NCBI GenBank assembly: GCA_964016985.1
Contig: OZ024828.1
Span: forward strand, 26,728,581 to 26,792,580
Direction of reading: 5' to 3'
From: Anodontia alba
Taxonomy: Eukaryota > Mollusca > Bivalvia > Lucinida > Lucinidae
Length of the DNA: 64,000 bases
Positions 42,974 to 54,651 of this stretch are shown here, piece by piece; the stretch's first letter is position 1; each line of letters starts with the position of its first letter. The position numbers were made by a program, and so were the translations under genes. A model generated the notes under the pieces. It saw only the letters and a list, made by a program, of their open reading frames with translations, was not told the DNA's origin and ran no database searches.

Positions 42974-44729
42974 TTTTTTTTTTTTTTTTGTGTGTCCACA
43001 TGTTCATTTTATTAATTTATGCATGTAATACATATACATAACAGATAGTGATATATTGACAATCTTTCATTCTATCTCTCATCCTTCTTAAGCTATATGA
43101 AACCTATTGTTTTGTCTGTCAGAGTACAACTAATATTTCAGTATTCATATACAAGGAGACTCTTTTAATTAATACTGTCAGCTTTTGTATATGAAACGAC
43201 TTTTCATTGGCTATAGTCCCTCTTCGCAACCACAAAAACTGTTTATACTTTCTGCTTATTTTGATATAGGAACCATGAGATCAAAACTGTCTTTGTGATT
43301 TGAAAAAGGATCATGTTCATATATATACATGCAGTTAATTATACTATACTAACCGAACTTGATGAAGATATAAACATTCTAATCTGCTCTGCATTACTTG
43401 TCCGCTTACCTGAACATAAACATAGGGCTGTATGGCTTATGGCTACAAAATATATGAAGTTTAAGAATTTGGGTATCGGCTACATCTATATTAAGTTTAA
43501 TGATTTAATAGTTCCTGCAACTGCCTTTTTTCAAGATGATGTTTGTGGAAAAATGTTGTTTTGTTTTGTTTTGTTTTTTTGTTTTTTTTTTCTGGCTATG
43601 GCGTATCAAGTTGTATCTTCCATTATGTGACTTAAAAGTGACCATTTGGCTTGAAATTTATTCTGTTTATTATGAATTTTTGAGATGTATTTCTCATTCT
43701 GATATTTTCTTTTCAGGTAGATAATAAAATTTTCCAGCCTAATGCTATTTGCCAAAAACTTTGTTTTGTAGATAAAGTACTTACCTAATAGCAGTATGTA
43801 GTTAAGTAGTTCATTATTTTCTTGTTTAGAAAAAAAAACATTCTTTATGGTTAAATAAAGTATAAGATTAGCTTGAATTCTTAGCCAATTCTTCATAGCC
43901 AACCAAAATTCTTTCACCTTATTACAGTTGAAAAGCACATGCACTATTGTTTCAGTTTCCAGGCTGCAAAAAGTGCATCTGTCATTGTCTACTTTATTTA
44001 TTTTGTGAAGAAAAGATTTTGTAACTAGTATATGGTTAATAACTTTAAATTGAAACCCTTGTAATTTTACTTCTTTAATATTTTTAATTGTATCATTATA
44101 ACTATTCCATTCTTCCTGTGTAATATTTCCTATTATATTAACTCACTTTTGAGATGGTGGACTTGAATCCTGGTTTCCAACAATAATATCATATAATATT
44201 CTACTACCTTTTTTGTCTTTACATAATAATTTAAGATAACAATTTCGAGCAACATATTGTTTCATGTTCTTACATACAAAATTATTTTGGTTGATTTTAG
44301 TTTTCCAGTATGCAGGCAACTTTCTTAAGATTGATTGACAGTCTAAAAAAGTCCCATGTATACCATAATTTTCTTTCAGTTCATCAAATTGATAAAAATT
44401 TCCATCTCTATTAAGTAAGTCTATTACATTTTTAATACCTTTATCATGCCATTCTTTAAAATATAAATTTTGTCCCCCATTCATATTCGAGTTAAACCAT
44501 ATTGGGCAATATAAAATATCTTCAAGTGTCTCGATTCTGACTGCTTTGCAAAAGTTATTCCAACTTATTAGTAAATCTTTCCAAAATGGATTTATTAGCT
44601 CATTTGTTTTTATGCCTGCATAATTATTTCCTTTAGTAAAAAGACTATCCATATTTATGGATGAAAGACTGCTCCATGTACAACTAGGTTGTGAAATTAG
44701 TCGCCTTAGCCATGTAACTTTTAATGCTG
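42974..44729 (-). mobile_element. 5'-truncated L1-like LINE with a 15-bp target duplication
   Basis: The identical 15-mer TCTTTGTGGGGTCTT lies at 42959-42973 and 44730-44744. On the minus strand the element starts mid-ORF at 44729, ends the ORF at 43606, has a ~610-bp 3' UTR and finishes in a poly-A tail (T run at 42974-42989). This is the full signature of target-primed reverse transcription. The clade call (L1/Tx1-like) is from protein motifs and is tentative. Confidence 0.85.
43606..44729 (-). pseudogene. LINE ORF2 C-terminal part
   Basis: One reading frame of about 374 codons, open except for a single TGA at about 44143. Features in order: KVTWLRRLI; INPFWKDLLISWNNF; CPIWFNSNMNGGQ; GIKNVIDLLNRDGN; then, after the stop, VINHILVTKSFLHK and a CTFC...HVLFNC zinc-knuckle-like segment ending KEFWLAMKNWL. 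This is the region after the RT domain in L1-type elements. The catalytic RT motifs are absent because of 5' truncation. The near-intact frame implies a young copy. Confidence 0.8.
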
Positions 44730-44800
44730 TCTTTGTGGGGTCTTGTGGCTGCTTGCTGCAAAGCTTTTTTTCAGGTTTTGTCTTGTTTGTTGTCTTATTC

Positions 44801-45045
44801 TTGTGTTTGTTTGTTTGTGTTGAGGTTTTATGGCCTTGTCAACCCAATGGGGCCATGTCAAGCATAGCCAGTTTATCTAACCACACTTTTAGAAACTGAC
44901 AACTGCCTTCTTGCATCAGCAGAAGGGAGAGAATGACTATAGAAAATATCTCCATGAAAGAATGTTGCTAACCCGGCGGGGGTGGTGGGGGGGGGGGTGT
45001 GGTTTGGGGGTCAAACCCCCGCAATCTCTTGATCACCAAATTGAA
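44801..45045 (-). mobile_element. SINE-A with internal deletion
   Basis: TTTGTTTGTTTGTGTTGAGG at left. The middle TAGTCCTCTAAGCGG block is missing (CCACACTTTTAGAAACTGAC). The tRNA head is disturbed by a GGTGGGGGGG tract. Confidence 0.65.
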
Positions 45046-45221
45046 ATCCTCATTATTACTGCCCCTATAGTCAGGAGCCATCATGGCTTGCTACTGATGC
45101 GTTTCATTGGTCCTTTCTCACATCTTGTTGCAGGGATGTGAATAGTCACTAATAATCAATCCTGAAATCTAAAAATTCAGTCCTGACCCTGAAAGACTTT
45201 CCCACCTACAATAAAATAATT

Positions 45222-45349
45222 CATAGAGCCAGATAAGAGTTTTTTTCATCCCAAAACTGCTTACATTTTTCTTATTTCTCTACAATATATATTTTTATTG
45301 AGAAATAAGAAAATTATTATGTGGATACCCCCTCTTATCTGGAGCTATG
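45222..45349. mobile_element. MITE family C, short core
   Basis: CATAGAGCCAGATAAGAG to CCTCTTATCTGGAGCTATG; the fold-back core is reduced to about 20 bp per arm. Confidence 0.7.
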
Positions 45350-45765
45350 CAACTAATAATATGAAATAGGTGCAACCTAATGAGCAACCAACCAATTTGT
45401 GACTTTCAAAAAATAAAGTAATAAATAAATAAAAATGGACTTTTAAGTTTCAACAATTTGCGGGGTGGTGGTGAGGGTGGATGCGGGTGCATCTTATTTA
45501 CAAGTATTCCTCAACAGGTTTTTTTAAATTCAATAATACAGAAGCATGCATTTTTTTTTTAGTGATTTAAGACTGTATTAAAAGGCGGGAAAAGGCATTT
45601 TCATCCAAGTACAATGAATAAGTTCCCACTGAGTGACCTCAGTATAAGTTTAGGGGGTGACTACTTCCAGTTCCAGCATAATTTCTCACAACATTCACCA
45701 ATACTAAACTGAGCCAAAGTATGACAAAATCTATGGCAACCTGTTTGTGGTTTTGTCCATTTAAT

Positions 45766-46446
45766 TTAGATACCTGCATTTCAAATACAGATATACCTGC
45801 TAATAAACACAGACATCTTTATTTCATTGTTATTACAAATATATCTAATTAAAATGCAGCTATATGTAATTGAATTGAGATACCTCTTACTGAAATGCAG
45901 ATATCTGTACTTGAGAAATACATATATCTCTATTTTCAATCATAACATAGAAATCAGCATTTGTATTAGAGACATCTGCATTTAAAAATACAGATATCTT
46001 CATTTCAATGAGAGATACATCTTGTGTAGCTGAAATTCAGATATCTGCATTTAAAATACAGATATCGCTAATGCCATTACGAAAACACGCCTATTCAAAT
46101 ATATAGAAAATTCTATCTCCAAAAACTTAAAATCTTCAGATAAAAATCTTTGATATTTTTCATATTTCTGCTCCAAACATAGATTGTTGGCACTCGTTAG
46201 AACCGCCTCGCGAATACGCACAACCTATGGTTTTAAGCAAAAATAATGTATACCCTGGTATACCCCAGTTTTACTATATGAAACTGGGGTTTAAATGGGT
46301 CAAAATTATATAGGCATGTTTTCCTGATGCAAATGCAGATACCTGTATTTGAAATGCAGATATCTTTATTTCTAAATTAAATACATATATCTGCATTTCA
46401 AGTACAGATATCTGCATTTCATTACAGATATCATTATTTATGGTTG
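45766..46446. repeat. GATATC / TTTNAAA palindromic array, part 1
   Basis: Alternating GATATC (or GATAYC) and TTTCAAA/TTTAAA motifs joined by TGCA or TGTA, giving nested palindromes such as CAGATATCTGCATTTAAAA. A family B MITE (46075-46329) interrupts it. The motif resumes at 46333. Part 2 is at 47500-47932. Confidence 0.75.
46075..46329. mobile_element. MITE family B with half its core deleted
   Basis: CATTACGAAAACACGCCTAT to GGCATGTTTTCCTGATG. The second core arm is lost after GAACCGCCTCGCG. Confidence 0.75.
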
Positions 46447-47214
46447 AAAAAGATATCCTTATTTACTCTTACGCGTATTTTCACATGCACTGTTCCACTG
46501 GTTACAATATGTTGGGAAGCACATTTCCCGCCTCTGCAGACCACAAAAAAAAAACTAATTAAAGATGCTCAAGATTTCAAACCATTATGTCTTTACAGTC
46601 AAATCCATCGCTCCTTTAAGAGGAGCACAAAAAAAGAGAGAAAGAGAATGTGTAAAATATATTTTAGGAATCTAAAATGGGTGTGAGGGGTAGACAGAAA
46701 AATTCAGGCTTGCCGAGTGATGCAAGACTATGATCTCGAGGGACGGATATTTCGATCTACCTGTCACGCACGAAAGATTCTTTTTCTTGCATACTTTGTA
46801 TCATATCTGAAGTCAAATCCCTTTGATTGTTGACATCTTCCATATTTTGATAACATTTCTGTGATGCTTAATGACAGCATTAACTTCAGTGATGTTAACC
46901 TTAACGATGGTGTACCTCTTGATTCCTATACAAGCAGTGCACATCAAAAGCGTGAGAAATCTCAATTTTTATCTTACCCTGGATAACTTTTCATTTTCCG
47001 TATGTTTCTATAATCATGCGATTTTTCAGTACATGTATTTTAGAGAACCAGTTTTTGGACAGTTCTATCACATAAATTCAGGCATTCTAGGCAGGTATAC
47101 ATGATACATTCTGGGTTGCAGAATGAAGGTCCACAAGTAATTATTTAGATAACCGAATGTATGGTTCTTTAACCTGCACATGGGTACTTGATTTTCCATG
47201 CAGAAGCCAGAGAG

Positions 47215-47378
47215 GGCCCCAGCAGACACTGCACAGTTATTATGTCATCCCTGCAAATCACAAAGGAAAGCGTGTTCGGATTTTTTTTTTCTCTCGCCAA
47301 TGGCCGAGATTGAACGTACCTCCAGCACTTGAGGCTATTGGGCTCACCACTGAGCTACCTGCTGTTGTCCGAGTTTAA
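47215..47378 (-). mobile_element. Possible tRNA-derived SINE head
   Basis: Reversed: GCAGGTAGCTCAGTGGTGAG (A box TAGCTCAGTGG) and, about 30 bp on, GGTACGTTCAATCTCGGCC (B box GTTCAATCTC). The body beyond is short and ends in an A tract. Confidence 0.5.
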
Positions 47379-47499
47379 GGGAAGCCTAGTAGGCTGCAAG
47401 GGACTATTAATTATGTTGAAAATAAAAGTTGAAAATAATCAGGTTCTTAAGAGAACTTTGCATTTAAAATTACAATTATCTGTAGTTTCTATAAATAAA

Positions 47500-47932
47500 G
47501 ATTTCTGTATTTGAAATACAGATATCTGTATTAGAAATACAGGCATCTCTATTTGAACGGCAGATATATTTTATTTGAATAATAATCATAAATATCCGTA
47601 TTTCAATTAGAGATAGTTGTATTTCAAATAAAGATATTTGTATTTCAAAAACAGTTACCTGAGTTTCTAAAATGTACTTATATCTTACTTAAATAGAAGT
47701 ATCTGCATTTGAAACGCAGACATCTGTAATTAAAATGCAGACATCTATTATTCAAATTCAGACATGTCCATTAAAGAACCAAAAAGAGATATCTGTATTT
47801 CAAATATGTATAAATATGTATTTGAAATAGAGATATGTGCATTTAATGTAGGTAGCTCCATTTAAATGCAGATACCTTTATTTAAATGCAGATATCTGCA
47901 TTTTAAATATAGATATCTGTATTAAATTGGTT
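47500..47932. repeat. GATATC / TTTNAAA palindromic array, part 2
   Basis: Same motif alternation as 45766-46446 (for example ATTTGAAATACAGATATCTG). The ~1 kb between the two parts (46450-47495) holds unrelated sequence and a SINE, so it may be an insertion. Confidence 0.7.
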
Positions 47933-47935
47933 TTA

Positions 47936-48890
47936 ACCCAAACGAGCCACCATAAAAAACAATGAAATGACCTATAAAAAACACTTGTCCAAATGAATTT
48001 TAAACTAGTCACAAATTATGGCAATATGTGCAAACCAATCTGTCATTCTGCGAATACAGACAGTTCTTAAGTGATAGCATTATGCTGCATTGAAATAAAA
48101 CTCATCTGTAGATGAGGGAAGCAGTTACTGACAGTTCCTGGATTCACATGCAAGGTTACTGTATCTTATTTATAACAGAAGTAATCTATAAGAGAATAAA
48201 CTAATTCTTTGTAAATAAGAATTTCAACAGTTAAGAACTAGATAAACTCCAGAATTATTATCATAAAATGCTTCTCTTTTCTACAGATTATTTTAGCAAG
48301 AGAAAGTGAACAAATATTTGTTTTTCTTTTTTTTATTCCATAAAAGATTATAGGACTAGACTACTGATGGTGCCAAGTATAAGATAATAAGACATGACAG
48401 ATGTATAATTCTTTTGTCATATGAAAGAACCGTTTATAGAAGTCTTTTCATTGCAATTAGTGCCTTTTAACACACAGTAATAACTCGGTGATGAAACCTA
48501 ATACAAATAAAGAAATGAAACTGTTCAATGGTGATTCTTACAAGAATTATCAACAGAACAGTGCTTCCATCCACTGTCATTCTATGAAAAAAAAAAAAAA
48601 AAAAAAAGAGAGAGAGAACAATAATGGTCTGCAGTGTTCACTTGAGGTTAACAGATTTACATACTTAATTTCGAAGTTTCACAAAACTAGACTGTTCAAG
48701 ACTTTTCTATAAATTTTATTTTAAAAAGACACATGACGGTTCTAAACAAACAACCCCCAGGCTTATAAATTGAACAATCTTGGTGCAAATCCACTAGACA
48801 AACTCAAACTCAACCAAGGTTTTATGATCGTCCTCATTACCTGCCCATCTGATGAACAATTTGATAACTAGAAATTATGTTTAAAAAAAG
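47936..48890. other. Unassigned AT-rich sequence
   Basis: No recognised element except a 22-A run at 48586-48607. The 74-codon ORF over it has no recognised features. Confidence 0.5.
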
Positions 48891-48892
48891 AC

Positions 48893-49838
48893 ACCTTGCC
48901 CCCCAACCATATGCTTGCCTCTAAAGATAATACAAGGTAAAATGGTCCAATCTACACAGGGTCATAATTCCTTAAACGTTTTTAAAAGTTAATTAGGTCA
49001 ACTTCTAATCAATACGAATCTATTCATCAAGTTATGAGGCGCTAACTTCAATAGTTTTTGAGATCTTTTGCTGGCAAGGGAAAAAGTTTGAGAGATATTT
49101 TGCTGGCAAGGAAAAAATGCCCAAAGTTACAAAGGGCCATTACTCATGAAATATTTTTAGAATTTATTCAAAAGAATCAGGTTATCTACTCATCATTATC
49201 AATCAATATAATAAGTTTCAATGCTCTAGCTCCAACAATTTTTTAAATATTTTGCTGACAAGGTAAAAATGTCCAAAATTACAAAGGACCAGAACTCATG
49301 AAGTAATTTTTTAAAATTATTTCAAAAGTTAATCAGATCGTCTACTCATCACTACCAGTCTATTCATCAAGTTTCAAAGCTCTAGCTTCAATAGTTTTTG
49401 AGATACATGTAGTTTAATGAAGTCTCTATCAGCCAGACTATATTTTTGCTATATTACATCTCTGGGAGTCTGAAAGAGCAGGTAACTCATGCAAGCGGTC
49501 TGATCTGGTTGAAAACTTGTGCAAGATTTATGTCCAGCTTCATTAATAGTAAGTTTGATATAGACCTGATCATAAAACAAAGTCGCTGTTGCACGCTGCT
49601 TGGACAACATTTTCACCACAATATGTGTATGGGACTTTTTGGTTGCTATAGCATCCAAGGTTTTCATTGGGTTACCATGAAAAGTGAAGCTCCACCAAAG
49701 GCATGCTATAGATGAGAAATGATTTAGATAGGCCTGCAGACTGCAGATATAACTGATTAAAGGTACTGACGGATGACTGATGGATGAAGAATGGACTACC
49801 ACCCTATAAGCTCCCCATGAGCCTTCAGTCCAGGTGAG

Positions 49839-49840
<2 letters not shown>
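48893..49840. repeat. Diverged non-coding repeat ending in GTGAGCT
   Basis: Phrases CTTGCCCCCCAACCATATG, AGTTTTTGAGAT, CAAAGTTACAAAGG and ACTCATCA recur at ~110-130 bp spacing. The tail has GGTACTGACGGATGACTGATG and AGTCCAGGTGAGCT. Related in style to 4619-5315. Followed by a 36-A run (49841-49876). Confidence 0.5.

Positions 49841-49876
<36 letters not shown>
49841..49876 (+). repeat. Poly-A run, 36 bases
   Basis: Pure A tract directly after the GTGAGCT end of the preceding repeat; plausibly its retroposed tail. Confidence 0.85.
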
Positions 49877-49880
<4 letters not shown>

Positions 49881-49993
49881 CAGTTCTACAAAGTTTCATC
49901 ACTGGACTATCTCGTGTTACATTATTCAGGGCTCAAAATTTTTTCTTGAACTAACTCCTCCTGTAGGGCAAGTGGCTCAAATTGTTACTTGCC

Positions 49994-50294
49994 GGCCTCG
50001 GTGGCTCAGTTGGATGCGCCGTCCGACTGGAGACCAGGAGGTTGCGGGTTCAACCCCCGCCGAGGTCGGCAACATTCTTTCGTGAAGATTGATCATGAAA
50101 TATTTTCTACGGTCATTCTCTCCCTTCCGCTGATTCAAGAAGGGCAGTTGTCAGTTTCTGGCGAAAGAATGTGCATAATACTGGTTAACCGCTTAGAGGA
50201 CTAAGCCTGCCCAGTAAACGTGTGGTTAGGTAAACTGACCGCGCTCGACATGACCCCATTGGGTTGACGGCCGTAAAACCTCAACACAAACAAA
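49994..50294 (+). mobile_element. SINE-A reference copy, full length, recent
   Basis: tRNA-derived head GGCCTCGGTGGCTCAGTTGG (A box TGGCTCAGTTGG), then GGTTGCGGGTTCAACCCC (B box), body to ACCTCAACACAAACAAAC. A perfect 16-bp duplication CAAATTGTTACTTGCC flanks it (49978-49993, 50295-50310). RNA polymerase III promoter boxes look intact. The head resembles a tRNA D-arm/T-arm but is not a functional tRNA. Confidence 0.9.
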
Positions 50295-50881
50295 CAAATT
50301 GTTACTTGCCCTTAAGCTGTACTCATCCTTTGTCTTATATTTGGTACTAAAAACAAACCTGTCCATAAAGTCATGGAATTTAGTTCACATACTGAAGCGG
50401 GGGTTACTGTTGCTGTTTTGCTGAGGAATAGTAAACTCTAACAGATACCTTCCAGAATTGAAATTTTAACTTGTCAGCAGATTTTGACATCTTTTTGCAA
50501 CATTTTGGAGTGACTTTTAGAACTTTGTAATTATGCTAGGTAATCCAAATTTTTCACTATTTACCCTTACTGCGAAAAAACATACCTGTCCTGTTGGGCA
50601 AGCCGTTTGATTTTTTTTTTCACTTGCCCTTAAAGAACATCTACTCATAAATATGAGCTGACAAGTGCAAATTTCAAGACCTAGTTATTACATGTAACAA
50701 TGACACTTTCTGCAATGAAAAGATTTCATATAAACAGTTCTTTCATTTGACAAAAGAATGTCATAAGTTAGCAGTCTCACTTCAGTGAATATAGTTTTTA
50801 CAATGGTAGTTCATCTACAATGTCTTTGAAGTAGGTCCATTAATATGATCAGAGTTAAGCCAATGGCTTATTGAGCTCTTT

Positions 50882-51339
50882 CAGAGTGGCCACCCTCAGT
50901 CAGAATTAAAATTCCCCGACATTTCACTGACTTTTCCCTGACCCAATTCTATTTTTCCCTGACCAAAATGTTGAAAATTTAATGGGCTTTTTCTCATCTT
51001 GCAGAAAATAAATGATTCATTCTATTTTAACACATATAAATATACTGCCCTAATTGTTCAGTAAAAAAAAAATAAAATATTGTCAAAATTTTGGGCATTC
51101 ATTTTCTAGAATGAGCATTAATTTGTAGCAATGCGGAGTGAGCGAAAAAAAAAATACAAGACTTTCAGTCACTCAAAATGGATAAAATACCTGCCACAGC
51201 CTAACAAATTTGGGCCAAAATTAGGAATTTCCCTGACTTTCTTAGTATTTAAAATTTCCCTGATCATTTCGCAAAATTCCCTGACTTTTCCCTGACCTTG
51301 GAAGAAAAGGTAAGATTTCCCTGACCAGTGGGCACCCTG
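50882..51339. mobile_element. Element with CAG(A/G)GTG-CCACY ends
   Basis: Left CAGAGTGGCCACCCTCAGTC, right GACCAGTGGGCACCCTG. The interior repeats TTCCCTGAC many times. Duplication not resolved. Confidence 0.5.
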
Positions 51340-51901
51340 TATTTGGATTGAACTCATCAGGTCCGGTCCAGTAGTAGCCAAGTTCATTAACATGCACAAA
51401 GACAGTTCTGCTCATTATTTGTAATTCTGTTCATTTTAAATATCAATACAGTAATAATTATAGTGCTGTTGGATTAACTCATCCTGGTCCGCATGTAAAA
51501 TGTCTTTTAGATGTTGGTGCAGAGTGCACAAATCCAATTCCCATATCTAGAGAGGCTTGTTTTATCACTGACTAACAGCTGGTACTGGAAAGCAGAAAAA
51601 ACACCTCTGGGGCTCCACTTTGAAGATGGAAAACCTGCAATTAAAAAGGATATGTTTCTTATTAGTTTGTTGTTCATATAGGGTGAGACCTTTCAAAGAA
51701 GGGGTGTACTGTTAAAGGAAAAAAATAATTGCTCCAGTGGGTAAAAGCAATTTCTTTCCTTTAAGAGTAATCCCCCATTGAAAGGGGAGGAAACACTTCA
51801 ATGGCAGGGTGATGTCTTTTGGATGTATCCATTCACCTATAGGGATAAAACAGCAAAGCTTCAGGTTTTTCACTATTATATGCATAATGTTAAACTATAC
51901 T

Positions 51902-52301
51902 ACCCCACCATAATCGTGCTGCGGGCAGATAATTGTCAAACACTGACAAAATTTGCCCATTGGCAATCCCAAACCAGGGCTCCTTAATATCAATACATGA
52001 ACCAAGTTTGTTAAATCCCCTGACATTTACATGTTATTGTCAGGAAACGAAAATATGGGCATGTCTCGGACAGATAACTCTGTCGAAGTTTGATGAAATT
52101 TGCGCATTAGCAATCCCAAACCAGAGCTCTACAATATCAATACACATACCAAGTTTTGTGAAAATCCACTGATGTTTACTCAAGAAATCATCTGGACACT
52201 AAATATGGATGGACGGATGGACATGTGACAGACGGATGCAGACACACTGACTTCCAACGTGAAACCATAAAACCCCGCCATTATCGTGTGGCGGGGTCTA
52301 A
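51902..52301. mobile_element. Element with ACCCCACCATAATCGTG ends
   Basis: ACCCCACCATAATCGTGCTG at left and CCATTATCGTGTGGCGGGGT at right. An internal duplicated phrase (GCAATCCCAAACCAGRGCTC) occurs twice about 150 bp apart. Homologue at 19721-19958. Confidence 0.65.
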
Positions 52302-52373
52302 AAAGTGATGCATGGTTCATTTTATAAAATCATAAAGTGAAAAGGGATTTACATATAAGATATTTCTGCTTAC

Positions 52374-52495
52374 CATTCCTGAACAAAACTGAGCATGTCA
52401 TCAATGATCTATGTGATGGTCTTTTCTGGCATATCCCCTTTCAGTTCCAGTGTCTTGAAGGTCTTCAGTGGCTCACTGTAGGCCGAATAGAATTC
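52374..52495 (-). CDS. Host gene exon 4, contains an in-frame TAG
   Basis: 122-bp minus-strand exon between acceptor GATATTTTTCAG and donor GTAAGCAGAA. The only usable frame (phase 0 in, phase 2 out) encodes EFYSAYSEPLKTFKTLEL, then KGDMPEKTIT, a TAG codon at position 29, then IIDDMLSFVQE. The other two frames stop early. Its exit phase fits exon 5, but its entry phase does not fit the phase-2 end of exon 57083-57189. So an exon is missing from my model, or the locus carries lesions here. Confidence 0.65.
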
Positions 52496-52630
52496 CTGAA
52501 AAATATCACCACACATAAATTAAATGTCACCTTATGTCAGTTGAATCCTTTTAACATAATAAACATGGTGGCTTGAAGCTAAATTTTGCTTAACATATTA
52601 AGATACTTAAACTGTGTTGTTAATTATATG

Positions 52631-52948
52631 TACAGTTGACTCTCGTTATCTCGAATTCCAAGGGACTCTTTGAAATACTTTTGAGATATCCGTAGCTCGA
52701 CATATCAGATTTGCAGAAGTGAGGAAAACATAATTCCAACAACCACATTTAGCAAATTTATATGTAACTTGACTTTTTAGTTTAGAGATATATTGAAAAT
52801 ATTGTGGAAATTGTGGACCAATTTCTCCGCTTTTCAACAATATTTTTTAACCTGTTGTAAGATTTTCATGTTTAGCCAGGGACAAGATTTTCACTTCGAG
52901 ATAAGCGGTTATTCGAGATAAGCAAGGTCCAGATAATGATCAACTGTA
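52631..52948. mobile_element. MITE family M
   Basis: TACAGTTGACTCTCGTTATC to GATAATGATCAACTGTA. The central hairpin seen in the 36951 copy has decayed (CAATTTCTCCGCTTTTCAAC). Confidence 0.7.
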
Positions 52949-53104
52949 CTGCAATGCTAATGCCGGCAGACCTATACTGACCTTTCACATATGGTACTAT
53001 TTGCATATGTTATGTACTATGCACATACTTTGGTATGTGTTGAGCAATATATTCTAGTATGTGCTGTGCACATATTCTGGAATGCTTTGCACATATTTTG
53101 TTAT

Positions 53105-53225
53105 CAAAGTTGGCAAAATGCCGGCAAATATGAGTATTTTCCATGCCGGTGGTATTTACCGGTAAATACTGGCAAATACTGGTAAATGCCGGCAAATACT
53201 GGAAATTGGCATTTACCACCCTGGA
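53105..53225. repeat. GGTAAATACCGG-type block, copy 1
   Basis: Five variants of GCCGGCAAATACTGGTAAAT, ending GCATTTACCACCCTGG. A second block of the same composition lies in reverse orientation at 54248-54360. Confidence 0.6.
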
Positions 53226-53424
53226 AGTAAGACAAAACCCTACCCTCAGTATCAACCTATGGACAATGTCTGTAATAGGGGCTACATAGTTGACTTAGTA
53301 TTTACATTATACTGATTGCAGTTTAACTCTGGTTTAAGTTTACTTTTAATATTAAATTCAGTTAAGTGAAATCTAGAGAAAAAAAGCCTGTTTCATACCT
53401 GCCAAAGTACTCATCAGGTGGCTT

Positions 53425-53595
53425 GTGACTACCACAAAAGTTTTTTATTTTTACTTTTTCTTTCTTTTCATTCTTTTTTCTTTTGTTTTTTGTTTTTTAA
53501 TCTTTTTTTTTCTTTTTTAATTTTTTTTTGTATCTTTTCATTTTTATTTTTTTTTTTAAACTTTTTTATCTTTTTTTTTTTTTTTCTTCAATATT
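53425..53595. repeat. T-rich low-complexity tract
   Basis: TTTTC/TTTTTA repeats over ~170 bp within an intron of the minus-strand gene. The Phe-rich ORF is an artefact. Confidence 0.85.
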
Positions 53596-54247
53596 TTCAA
53601 TAACACCTTTTTACTTTCACCTAGACTTATTGTCTATATGCATTCATTTATGACATCTTGCCCCTGGCTATCAAGTACCTTCTTGAACAAACAATTGTCC
53701 TGGGATTTGTTGTTTTAGTAATTAGACCATACAGGTAGTCTTGCTAATTACATGTACACTAAAACTCCTAAAAATTTTGAATATAGTAAAGTGATGTAAA
53801 TATCCTAAACTTTGCAAAACATACTTTTACCATACAGAAGTGTGTTTAAAAGATGCAGATGGCCTGGCAAACATTTAAGATCCTGATCAGACTGTTCAGT
53901 ATGATCTTGGTCTGCTCTTTTTGACATGGTCTGCCAGCACAAAAACTTAGGGTCATTATGGTAAATGTCAGTGGCCAGGTGCACAGGTGAATTTCTACTA
54001 TTGAGATAAAGGCCTACATGATTTTTTTTTTAATTAAAGACCATTTGTTGCTTAAATAATTTCAAAATTTTTGTCTTAGATTCACTTTTTGGCAGTGATA
54101 CATGTTTATATTGAGATTTCTTCTATTCTTCAGGGTGGTAACCTTATATAATTAATGATTTTAACATTCTTACTCATCTAGTTTGCTTATACTATTTCAA
54201 TGCAACTTGTTTAAAGACTTCTGCAGTTTTTTAAGGCCAAAAAAATT

Positions 54248-54360
54248 TCAATTTCCCGGTATTTGCCAGTATTTGCCACTTGAGGAGTATTTTCCAGACC
54301 GGTAAATACCGGCAAATGCCACTGGTAAATACCGGGGGTGGAATTTGCCGCCCAACCTTG
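54248..54360. repeat. GGTAAATACCGG-type block, copy 2
   Basis: TTTCCCGGTATTTGCCAGTA through GGTAAATACCGGGGGTGG. Inverted relative to copy 1; the pair encloses 1 kb of unrelated sequence. Confidence 0.6.
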
Positions 54361-54651
54361 TTTGTTATAATTTATGTGCTGTGCATAGGGCTGGCTAATC
54401 AGAGTTGAAAAGATGATTAATATGATAATCAGTCCTGCCATTGTGATCGATAATCGATTAGTAATCACTGAAGATTTGGTCATAATTTTACCTGTCGTCT
54501 CAGCATGACTCTTAACATATGTTATACTTTACTGCACTTTACCTTGCCCTGACAGCCCTGAGCAAACAGTGTAGACCCAGATGAAAATGTGGTGTCTCAT
54601 CAGGGTATACACTGTTTGTCACTCATTCAGCTATTATTAGATACAACATTG

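Noticed and set aside
43313..43724. Plus-strand ORFs of 105 and 62 codons
   Set aside because: They lie in the 3' UTR of the minus-strand LINE.
49994..50070. Possible functional tRNA gene
   Set aside because: A and B boxes are present but the sequence is the head of a dispersed SINE with a long body, tail and target duplication.
53399..53428. Micro-exon (HKPPDEYFG) to repair the phase break in the host gene
   Set aside because: It has a good donor, but enters and leaves in phase 2, so it does not restore phase to exon 52374-52495.
53418..53603. Phe-rich ORF resembling a membrane protein
   Set aside because: Translation of a T-rich tract.
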